A stretch of 64,000 bases of DNA. Source: Phallus indusiatus (taxonomy: Eukaryota > Basidiomycota > Agaricomycetes > Phallales > Phallaceae). Shown here in pieces: positions 48,566-58,661 of this stretch. Position 1 is the stretch's first letter. Each line of letters begins with the position of its first letter. A program made the position numbers and the translations under genes. Location: positions 3,048,683 through 3,112,682 of the forward strand of contig JAQFWX010000004.1 of assembly GCA_027605045.1 (NCBI GenBank), read 5' to 3'. The notes under the pieces were generated by a model that did no database searches, was not told where the DNA came from, and saw only the letters and a list, made by a program, of their open reading frames with translations.

Positions 48566-51500
48566 ATGCCGCCTCGACTTAGCAAACGATTGCAACGTGA
48601 ACAGGAAGAACTGGAAGCCCTTGGAAAGGCAGCGGCTGTGACAGATAAATGGTCTGAAGAAGAGATAGTCTCAGACTCGAAAGGACAGCGAGCGGCTTCA
48701 TCCAGCGGTGCTGCTATCGGTTTTGCAGCTGTGAGTCATCTTCGTCGCGGCTCGCTTTGTCTGACACTTAAAGTTCTGTTTAACGACAAGTTGTTGAGCG
48801 ATGAAGATCAGATCGAAGAAGACCAAGGAGGAGAAGAAGAGGAAGTCACCACCGTGGTGAAATCCAAAAAAGGCAAGGTGGATTAGGATGTTCTTTCTTA
48901 TGGATTAATCCACCGACGCCTAAACATCTTCATCTGTCTAGTCAAAGAAAAAGAAGAAGAAAAATTCTCAAGTAGAAGAACCCTCTGTTGTTGATGTTCA
49001 ACAGCAACCGTCACAACCCAGAGTGAAATCACAAAAATCGAAGACGAAAGAACGTCAAACGACATCGACGTCGACACCATCCAAGTCCGGAAAGTCCAAG
49101 GCAGAAGAAGACGATGACTTTGAGAAGGCGCTGGCTGAGTTGTCCGGAAAGTGCGTTTTACGTTTTATTTCTCATTTATCGTGACTTATTTCAAACCTCA
49201 AACGTCTGGACTTAGGCTTTCAGCCGCGGGTTCATCATCTCAGAGCCAGGATAAGGCGCGAGAGCTGACACAAGTAAGAACATTACAGTAAGCGCGAGTG
49301 ATTGAAAGAAGACACTCTAGTAATTTTATTTTGAATCCTAGTTCCTTACTATCCGTTAATCTCAAAAATCTCGATCCCGAAGCTGAATTACGACGTTTCT
49401 TTGGCTCAAAAGTTGTCCGTATTCCTTTATTCGTATTTTTGAAATTACTATATATCTAAAATCTTCATAAATAGATAGCCTCGAGCGGAAACACGCCATC
49501 AGCTTCTCACACTTCTCGCGTTCGTTCAAATCTTGCAAAACCACAGTCTACATGGCCTCCTTTGCAATATCTTGGAGGTCTTTCGATGAGAGAACTAACA
49601 CCCGAAGAGTACTTAAGAAAAAAACGCCGAGATTTATCAGATTCCAAAGAAAAGTGGTGGACCATCGATGCTAATACTCGTTATAGAGGAGTTACATACG
49701 AGTATCTCCAATGTGTCATGGGAGGAGGTAAAACCCTAGTTCTCGATAAGCCCTTGTTTTGATTGATTTTTGCCACCAAAGATCCGCAATTCTTTTTCAA
49801 TTTGCTCTACGAAATGCCTTGGCATGCTGACACATTGCTGCAAGTTGCCGAAGTATTTCGTCATCGCGAAGGTAAAGATACTCACCGACTTCGGGTAATT
49901 GGTTTTGAGAAGATCAAAATTTCAGAGCACTCCAGCGCTTCAGATCTCACATCCCGTGCACTCTTTGCCTACGAACGCTCTTTTGCCCCCACCTTCAATT
50001 TCACAGCGGGAATCCACCGGTTAGATTTTGATCGTGTTGAAAATCGAGTTCTTTATCTCGCTCTCTCGCGAAATATAATGTGCGATTGTGCGACTTGTCG
50101 TGTTTCTTTTCCTCATGTTAATGTTCATTGAATCAAACCTCCTACAGAGATCTCAACCGGCGAGGAACTCCACAAACAGCTTTTGAATTCGCTCGTTTAT
50201 TATTCGGATTAGATCCTTACACAGACCCTCACGGAGCGACCCTTTATTTGGACTCATTTGCTATCAAAGCTAGGCAGCATGATTGGCTTTTGAAAGTCTG
50301 GTCTGTGTACGAAGACATGGAGACGGAGGAAAAACAGGTCAATGTTACACTGATGCCCGGGTGGAATTGGTCGAGAGCGCTCGCTTTATTTGAGCAAGAA
50401 GGGAATAGGGACAGCGTACGTTGGTCTCGATTTTTTTTTCGAACGTTTGGTTGAACCTCTGTTCGTTGATAGACTCACATTCGGAGTACAGAAGCCCTTA
50501 AAACGGCGATTCTCACATTTCCTGCTGTGGCCCCCCTTTTGGCTGATAAGCTAGATATCACTATCAGAGAAGAAATACGTCAAATGAATTGCTTCAGGAT
50601 AGTGACTGAATATAAGTGAGTCTATTAAATCATTTTTCTTCGGTTGGTTTAAAATTCTTAACAGTTCCTACCGTGATGATCTCCCAACATCAATAATGCA
50701 TCTTTTATCACATATCTACGTCCTTCGTTCATTTTCCTTATGGAAGTCACCTGAAAGAGCGAACTGGTTTTCAAAAACTCTAGCATCGATACCACTTTCC
50801 TCATTTTCAACTACGCCACTCCTAACTAAAACCCGTTTCCGAGATATCTTTTCCACAGAATCAGCATTAACGGATGCGTTTTATCGACATATCATTGTCG
50901 CCTCGCCATTGCTGGCTGATTTCCGTCTACTTTCATCATTTTTTCCTAATAGCATTAAATCCCGGATGCAAGGAACTATCGAAGGCGATCCACTCCCTCC
51001 AGCAAGTTATGTCACGGCATATAATGATGCCTACTTCGTTGAGTCATCCGTTGATTCAAGAATGGGAAGCAACTCTAGGTTTGGGGGGAACCTAAGAGAG
51101 TTTGTTGTTCAAGGTCTTCAAAGGGCTTTTGCTGGCAATAACGAACAAGCAAGAGAAATAGAGGTAATAAAAATATTCTCTTTACAACATTGACTTATTC
51201 GTTGAATGTATGAATTTAGAGAATATTACAACAACATCCTCAGTTTCCTGAACTATTTCCTGGCGGAATAGAAGACTTTGCAAGGATGGTTCGAGAAGCT
51301 CCTAACGAAGTCGTTAACCTGATGGGAAGACTTAGGGGCGCACAACGTGCCGATGCAGATTTATTGGATGAGGTATTGGATCCCAATGATCGTCCGGCAA
51401 TGCCTGGTGACTTGAATGTCGATAATGTTCCTGGTAATGTAGAAATGGAGCAGCAGCGGCACGATAATGACCAGGAAGGTGAAGATGAAGATGATAATGA

Positions 51501-51688
51501 TGAGGAAGAGGTTCGGCTATTGATATGTGTATTGGATTATTGTTTATCATTTTTTTTAGTCCCTTCCTTTGCGGATGTTTCGGAATCTGGCTGGAAGAAT
51601 TTGGGGTTGGGGTAATCAGCCAGAGGAAGAAGGTTCGGTAGAGGAGTCCGATGCTGACGCGGCAAATCCGGCGGATGGTGTTGATTAA
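48566..51688 (+). CDS. RQC1: TCF25/Rqc1 family protein (ribosome quality control)
   Basis: Rqc1/TCF25 (Nulp1) is a component of the ribosome-associated quality control complex, helping Ltn1-dependent handling of stalled nascent chains. The start at 48566 gives MPPRLSKRLQREQEELEALG, followed by acidic and poly-lysine low-complexity segments (SKKKKKK). The conserved TCF25 core follows: LKNLDPEAELRRFFGSKV, WPPLQYLGGLSMRELTPEEY, WWTIDANTRYRGVTYEYLQC, DPQFFFNLLYEMPWHADTLL, ALFAYERSFAPTFNF, RLDFDRVENRVLYLALSR, DLNRRGTPQTAFEFARLLFG and DPHGATLYLDSFAIKARQHD. The C-terminal part has ARMVREAPNEVVNLMG, an acidic stretch, and ends NPADGVD at 51688. About ten short introns. The stop is only 73 bp from the stop of the convergent ETR1 gene. 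Confidence 0.9.
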
Positions 51689-51761
51689 ATAGGAATGAAA
51701 CATCTCGGCTTTGTTCGTACAACCATACCATTTTGCATGACACAACAAATACAACAATATT

Positions 51762-53239
51762 TCAATCTGAAAATTGGAACAGGATTTTTTTCCCTCCTTT
51801 CCCTTCCGATTGACTTTTGATAATATCTTTTACTCTTGTTTCAATTTCGCTTTGGGAGCCATTCAAAGTCACAATGTCAGCTTCGGGGGCCTTTAGCTAA
51901 AAAAACACGTCACTTGCAGTTCTTGTGCCGTTGGAGAGAAATTTTATACGAACTTTTCCGGACGCCATCAACTCAACCAACGTTTGCATAACCTTCTCAC
52001 GCTCCTCTTTAGAGTTTTCAGCATACCATCGAGTTTGCCAGAAGCCATGCGCCTTGAGGTTTTTGAACAAAAGTAGAGAGGTGGATAAAGTTAGAGGTTG
52101 CTTAGACATCGCGCCGTACGAGACAAAATGGGAGTTTTGCCTAGCATCTCCGGTTTAGCAGATCTTTGAGGAAGAAACATATCACAAGGAATGCAACAAA
52201 CCCAAGCAAACTCGCCATCAATTGTGTTTCTTTACCACCCACACAATTCAAGCCTAATCTTACACCTGAAGAGCCTGCCCACTCTCGAACTTTTCCCCGA
52301 AGATTAAGAGACTTGTTTGCTAAATCTTCATACGTATACACGTGAGTAGCGCCTAGGGAAATAAGGTAATCTTTGAGCTGATTGAGCTGTTGTTCAGGTC
52401 TAGATGAGATGAGGCTAGTGATGAGCAATTTCGCGTAAAAAAAACACAATTAGTAGAACTACCTTGACCGGACGAAGTTAATCGTTTTAAGTTTAAGGTG
52501 TTTAGCTATTTGAATGACAGCTTGTCCTACCTTCATTAATAGATAGGGTTGGATATTTTTGATGATATGTATATCTGAATACTCACAGCGCTATTTGCAC
52601 CGTTTTGAATAACGTATTCGCCGTCATGCAGTTGGACAAAGCTGGTCAACATATTATACGCGGTAGGGGGGTTCACCTAAGATACGTTAAAAAGAATACA
52701 TGAAGAGACAAGGGAGAAATCACCGTCATTGTTGCTGCGTGGACTGCGGTTAATCCGTCTACTTTTGGAACTTTTAGCACATCCTCCTCTAGCACTGTCT
52801 TGCCCCACAGCCATGTCCCAGATTGGGACTTGGTCATTACAACCCAATCTCCATGTTTTAAGTCTGAGAGTCCATCGCCAACTTCAATAACTTCAGCTAG
52901 ACCTTCATTTCCACCTACATAAACATCTTCTGGTAGTCCGGTTTTTGTCGCGGAAAGCAATGGCGGTTTTGAAGGATAAACGCCCTCAACGACGTTAATA
53001 TCTGCAGGATTGACAGGAGCGTAAATAATTCTAATATTTAACGCGCCCGGGGGTGGAGATTTGAGAGGTGGGAAGGTAACGCATCGTAGGACGTCGGAGG
53101 GGACGCCAGGTGAGGAAAATACTAGTGCTTTGGGGGATGGATGGTTTGTATTATTTTTTGTGTATAATCGACATGAAAGCCTAGCAGGTCGTAAAACAGA
53201 ATGAGAATGTCTAGTCAATGGTATTAATGAGCGCAACAT
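51762..53239 (-). CDS. ETR1: Mitochondrial trans-2-enoyl-ACP reductase (ETR1/MECR)
   Basis: The enzyme performs the last step of mitochondrial type II fatty acid synthesis, needed for lipoic acid. The start at 53239 (MLRSLIPLTRHSHSVLRPAR) gives a clean mitochondrial presequence; an in-frame ATG at 53308 would add 23 residues without this character. Medium-chain dehydrogenase/reductase blocks follow: IRIIYAPVNPADINVVEGVY, GGNEGLAEVIEVGDGLSDLK, GDWVVMTKSQSGTW, NPPTAYNMLTSF, YVIQNGANSAVGQAVIQIAK, LGLNCVGGKETQLMASLLG, FVSYGAMSKQPLTL and FWQTRWY. The last intron uses donor GTTCGT so that LVELMASGK joins LKAPEADIVTLNGSQSEIET; the protein ends KKILFQFSD at 51762. Six or seven exons, near 390 residues. 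Confidence 0.92.
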
Positions 53240-53437
53240 GAGGCGGAACGACAACGGAAGGGTCGACGGCGTCACGGTATATAGCGCGGAGCTGGTAACG
53301 TCATTCACAACCGCAAAAGCAGCGTAAGACTCTCACGCGCGGCCCGAAGGACACTGCTGACTAATTTAATTCATCCCGGACTCCTCCGTAACGGCGAGTG
53401 AATTTCCACTGCTTTTTTCTTTCTTGAGAGTACTGCC

Positions 53438-55872
53438 ATGTCTGATACCAAAGGCATATCTGCAGATGTCGTGGCTCAGCATAATACCCGGGAAAGTTGC
53501 TGGATCATTGTTCACGGTGCGGCTCTGATTCGCGTAATGGCTTGATAGGAATTGAGCTGACCCACGATTTACTCTCTACCAGGGAAGGTGTATGATGTTA
53601 CGAACTTTCTTGATGGTTAGGGTTCCCATTTCAAAATGCTGAATCGCTCTTACTAACTTTAACCAACCAATCAGATCACCCTGGTCAGTATTTTAATAAC
53701 TATTCATTCGCGAGGACGTTCGTATCTTAAAGCAGTCGTCCATTATTAAAGGTGGAAGTAAAATCATCTTGAAATACGCCGGACAAGATGCTACGTTGAG
53801 TTCTGCTTTCTAATTTCATAAATCCCAGTAATTGAACGATCTTCTAGTGAGGAATACGATCCCATTCATCCTCCTGACGCTATCACAAAGTATCTGCCAA
53901 AAGAGAAACAGTGCGGATCAAACTCTCTTTTTCTCGGCCATCTCCTGAGTTTCTGATGATTTTCCAAAAAAGTTTGGGAGACGTTGCCGCGGATACCCTA
54001 AGTAAGAAAATTAAAGAACTTACCCCAGATGAAGAGGAACGGAATAAGCGTAAAGCATTACGGCCACCTTTAGATGAGATCTTGAATTTGCATGATTTTG
54101 AGGTTGGTTGATATTGCAAACTTCATTCACAAGAATACCATTCAATTGCCCATTAGGCTATTGCTAAGCTGATCATGCCTGAAAAAGCATGGGCTTATTA
54201 TTCATCGGCTGCCGACGACGAAATCACTTTGAGAGAGAATCATTCGGCGTACCATCGGTATGGTCATGAAGCATGTTTCGTTTGGATTTTAAAGCCTAAT
54301 TATCGTCATTTATAGCATATGGTTTCGTCCGCGTGTGCTTAGAGATGTCACCAACGTAGATATCAGTACAACTATCTTGGGTCAAAAATCCTCTATGCCG
54401 ATATATATCGTAATTTATTCACCTTATTTATGATTTTATTTCTCTCATAGTTCATTCGTTTTTTAGACAGCCACAGCTCTGGGGAAACTAGGCCATCCAG
54501 ATGGAGAACTGAATTTAACGAGAGCGGCAGGGAAACACGGCGTGATACAAATGGTACATCCAAACCATTTTTCCCGATCATTTTATCTTATCTGCTTTTA
54601 GATTCCCACATTGGCATCCTATTCCTTCGATGAGATTGTCGATAACGCAATACCAGGGCAATCCCAATTTCTGCAGTTGTACGTCAACAAGAATCGTAAA
54701 CTCACTGAAGAATTCGTCCGGCATGCAGAGAAGCGGGGAATTAAAGGTCTCTTCATAACGGTCGATGCTCCTCAATTAGGAAGAAGAGAAAAGGTATACC
54801 TAAAATTTATTTTCCTACCTATTCTTTATTTTCTGACGGCATTCGTAGGATATGCGGATGAAATTTGAAGACGTAGCACCGAGTGAACAGGTGAAAGAAG
54901 GGAAAGATGTCGTTCGTAATCAAGGAGCCGCAAGAGCCATTAGTGTAAGAGGGTCTTTGCTCTGATTACGAGACGTGACTTAAATCTACTAATTAGACAT
55001 TTATTGACCCCAGCTTATGCTGGGATGATTTGAAATGGTTTAAGAGCATTACGAAAAGTATGCTCTCATTTCATGGTACATTCTTTTCAGACACTGATTA
55101 TTACTTTTCAGTGCCCATCATCCTGAAAGGTGTTCAGACATGGGAGGTGCGGGACAACGCCCGTAAATAGGAAAAATTTCTCATTGATTGACCCTAGGAT
55201 GCTGTATTGGCAGCCAAAGCCGGGGTGCAAGGAATTGTTTTATCCAATCATGGCGGAAGACAGCTCGATTTTGCACCGTCCGGAATAGAAGTTTTGATCG
55301 ATGTTGTGAAGAAGTTGAAGTCAGAGTTAGGGATGACAATCCCAAATCCCGACTTCCAGATTTTTGTTGACGGGGGTGTACGAAGAGCTACGGACGTGCT
55401 CAAAGCCATCGCATTAGGTGCCACAGCAGGTAATGTTTTATTATAATATGAACCGTGAACATTGTGTTTGACGTTTTGTTTCTGTAGTCGGCATTGGCCG
55501 TCCTTTCTTATACGCGTTTTCGGCGTACGGGCAGGACGGGGTGGAGCGAGCTCTTTCTATTCTACAGGCAAGTAAATGTTTATGAATGAGTTTTAAGAGT
55601 CTCAATATTTTATACCTAATAAATAGGATGAATTTGAAATGGACATGCGTTTGATTGGTGCATCTACTCTAAAAGACTTGTCGTCTAATATGGTGAACAC
55701 CCAGTCTATCTCATCCCATGTCGTCCCCGTGCCAGGTGATCGTCTATATGACGGTAATTGTGAGTTGGAGTCATTTTTATTTGATCTACACTTGGTAAAC
55801 TGGTCGGGTTTTTTTGTAATAGATGAAAGCATGCAGATTGCCACACTGAAGGAGGTGAAAGCTCGGTTATAG
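53438..55872 (+). CDS. CYB2: Cytochrome b2-type L-lactate dehydrogenase
   Basis: This flavocytochrome couples L-lactate oxidation to cytochrome c through FMN and haem b. The start at 53438 gives [20 protein letters not shown], a cytochrome b5 domain with both haem histidines: one in DDHPGGSKI, the other in [12 protein letters not shown]. The HPGG loop is assembled from a 9-nt microexon at 53675-53683. The FMN alpha-hydroxy-acid dehydrogenase domain has [87 protein letters not shown], the catalytic histidine in [12 protein letters not shown], and [20 protein letters not shown] with GIGRPFLYA. It ends TLKEVKARL at 55872. No mitochondrial presequence precedes the b5 domain, so location may differ from yeast Cyb2. 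About fourteen exons. It diverges from ETR1 with 198 bp between starts. Confidence 0.92.
53675..53683 (+). other. 9-nt microexon encoding the haem-ligand loop of CYB2
   Basis: ATCACCCTG is flanked by an AG (caatcag) and a GT (gtcagt). Joining ...CTTGATG, this exon and GTGGAAGTAAAATC restores L-D-D-H-P-G-G-S-K-I, the conserved cytochrome b5 axial-ligand motif. Confidence 0.85.
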
Positions 55873-56284
55873 ACATATCTAGCGTACTTTTGTATATATC
55901 TATCTCGGGTGTAATTTTTGTATTGTGGGATATCCGGACAAGACAACATTCTTTTGGTGGCTTTTTGTTGTGAGCCTGAGCAAGGTTAGGCCGGGTTTTG
56001 CCGGATTGAGCGTCTCTATGTTCAACTGGTCCACATCACTAGTCCACACTCCTTTACCTGTCCTACTACGATTCATACCATCAATAGTACGGACAAACAT
56101 CATGTCCACGTTTATTTTCACCTTTATAATGAGGAACGCATTGGACAACAATGGAGATACAACACGTTCTGGCGCACCCGTGTCCATAAGTCATGAAGGT
56201 ATAAAGGAGAAATGATATTGTACTCCTCCGCACAACAATTCCCTCTTTCATTAAATCCGCTGATTTGCTAAACATCTGGAGAAA
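55873..56284. other. Intergenic region, no gene seen
   Basis: This 412-bp gap separates the CYB2 stop from the mucin-like gene start. Frames on both strands are short and without features. Confidence 0.5.
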
Positions 56285-58661
56285 ATGTTAGCCCTTACAT
56301 TCCAATTCCTCGTTCTACTTAACTCCGTGATGGCCATCATTCCATCGTCTCAGCTTCAAGTTGGTCAAGCCCAGCAACAGAACAACTCTAGACTGGATCC
56401 TTTGTCTGGCGGAAGCAGCTCCGAAACCATCAATAATTCAGTGGCGACAGCTTCTATACCTTCCACATTTACTTCTGTGACCAGTGCATCTTTTACTGGT
56501 TCTGAACATGCAACTGGAATTAGGCCTTCGTCCACGGTTTTCAGAGCTTCCAGCCACACATTCGCTCCGTCTATTTCTGCCAGTCCTTCAAAATTTTCCT
56601 CTACCAGTTTTACAAATCATACATCCTCCTCTTTAATGTTTTCCTCTTCTGGTTCTAAAGACAAAACTGGAGCTATGCCTTCATCTACGACCTTGAGTGC
56701 TTCCAGTCATACATCCGCCACGTCGGTCCTGCCTGGTCCTCCAAGTTTTTCTTTTACCAGTACCACATTTCATTCATCCTCCTCTTCAACACGCTTATCC
56801 TCTGGATTTGAGAAAGCAACAGGAACTACGCCTTTGCCCACAGTCTCCAGGACTTCCAGCCATACACTCATTACTTCTGCTTCTGTCTCGCCTCATCCTT
56901 CAAGTTTTTCTTCTACCAATCTTACCACCCATACATCCTCGTCTTTAATAATTTCATCTTCTGTTTTTGATAATGCAACTGGAACTATCGTTTCGCCCAC
57001 AATCTCCAGGGCTTCCAATCATACATTCATTACATCCTTTTCGCCCAATACTTCAAGCTTTTCTTCCACCAGTTTTACAAGAAATCATACATCGTCCTCT
57101 TTAGTACTTTCCTCTTCTCGTTCTATTGAAATATCTTCCACTATGGCAAAGTACGTCTACTCATGTCCCGTATCATTAGTGACTAACCTCTATTGCAAGC
57201 AGTATAACAACCGCATTCCCTCCTATCGGGACATCAATTGGAAAGATTTCCGCGTCTCAGTCACCTACCGTAAACCATCCTCACTTGATGCCTGTGGTAA
57301 CACCAATGATTTCCACCTCCGGAAGCAGTGAATTGCACGCCACTTCTAACCACGTGGTTTGCAAGAAATCCGGGTCCTGTTCTCCGGCACCGACAACACC
57401 AACTTCACGGGAAGACAAGAAACTCCAAGTTTCAGTCAAGAGTGGTGAGGATAATAAGAGTGGGACAGATGCAACAAAGATTGTCGAATCTACCCGGACG
57501 TCGGGAGCTTCTGCAGACCACAGTCACGATATACGCCCTACAGAATCCGCACCAAGCTCGCCATTTGGCGATATCGGATCAACAAACCCGTCTAACAATA
57601 CTGATTCTGCTCCCCAGAACGGAACACTGTCAGCTGTGATACCTACTCCCGGCACTTCGGCTACTCCTACCGTCATTCCTAGTGCGACTACACCTACTAC
57701 GACTACAACTAATCTTCCAGGACAATTAGGGTTAACTCATCCCTCCGCTCCGACGCCGCGTCAAACGCAGTCCCCGCGCAAACCACACGTTGCTCATAAC
57801 AAAAACCTTCCGCTCATCGTTGGGATCGCTATTGGATCGGCACTATTGCTTGGTGTCGTGGTCGCTGTCGGTTATTACTTGTTTAAAAAACGGCGGAGGA
57901 GCAGGTTCCGTTACAACGACAAAGTTCCGCTCGATTTTTCTAGAATTGACCCTCCGGGTAGTACGACGGCAAACGAATTCCAGCGCGCAATTCCTCTCAA
58001 TGTTTTCAGGACTTATCCTCAGCCTGCATCAACGTCGAACAATCCGTTTCGGAACAAAGCACCTGTCACCAGGACTGACCTTCCGCAAATGAGAATGAAT
58101 GAGGTGAACGTGCCTGAACACAATGTTCCGCTCAGCTGGAATATCTTTAAAAATGGTCTTCCACGTGAGAGGGCAAACCCAAACCCGTTCCAAGACACGG
58201 AAACCGTTACCGTACCTGTTTTTAAAACAGTTCCTCTGCGTCCGACGACAAACCCGTTCGAGCGCCCATACGGTATTGTCAGGAGTGAGCCCGCGACTAC
58301 GGCAAATCCGTTCCAGAACAAAGCTCCTGGTAGTCCAGGAACGATGACGAACGCTTCTCCGCGCAAGAAGGTGATTCGGAAACCACCCCCGCCCCTCAAA
58401 CTCTCTGTAATAAAGTATACTCCTGCGATTAACCTTCTTGATGTTAACAAACCTTTACCTACGTCGAAGCCAGGAGATGCTCCGGCTGAGAAGAATTTAA
58501 TAGACTTTGAGTCTGAGGACAATAGTCATCTTTATGGAATTGCTATCTGTATGTGGATTATTTCCTTCGCTTTTTCTCATAAATATCTAACACAATTTTT
58601 TTCCATTAGAAGAACAGAATTACAATCTAGAGTACATTTAAATAATTGTATGTTTATGTAA
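56285..58661 (+). CDS. Mucin-like single-pass membrane protein with NPF motifs in its tail
   Basis: Two exons join across an intron 57150-57201 (SSTMA|NITTAFPPIGTSIGKISA). A signal peptide (MLALTFQFLVLLNSVMA) precedes a Ser/Thr-rich ectodomain containing four tandem repeats of about 51-53 residues (residues 76-284), each with an ATG-xx-P start, a SHT core and a TSSSL-SSS end. A second Ser/Thr/Pro region leads to one transmembrane helix LPLIVGIAIGSALLLGVVVA followed by the basic stop-transfer KKRRRSRFR. The cytoplasmic tail of about 230 residues is Pro/Asn-rich with four NPF tripeptides (near 58038, 58184, 58249, 58303). NPF binds EH domains of endocytic adaptors, so the tail looks like cargo or an endocytosis-coupled sensor. 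The end may differ: splicing at GTATGT near 58549 would create an immediate stop after YGIAI. I know no named orthologue. Confidence 0.8.
56510..57130 (+). repeat. Four in-frame tandem repeats in the mucin-like ectodomain
   Basis: Units of about 153, 153 and 159 bp begin near 56510, 56663, 56816 and 56975. Shared words at the nucleotide level include CTTCCAGCCATACA, TCATCCTCCTCTTTA-type blocks and CAACTGGAACTA. Being exact multiples of three they keep the frame, so copy number could vary between strains. Confidence 0.75.

Noticed and set aside
58019..58522. 167-codon minus-strand frame, Gly/Phe/Val-rich
   Set aside because: It is antisense to the NPF-containing tail of the mucin-like protein and has no features of its own.
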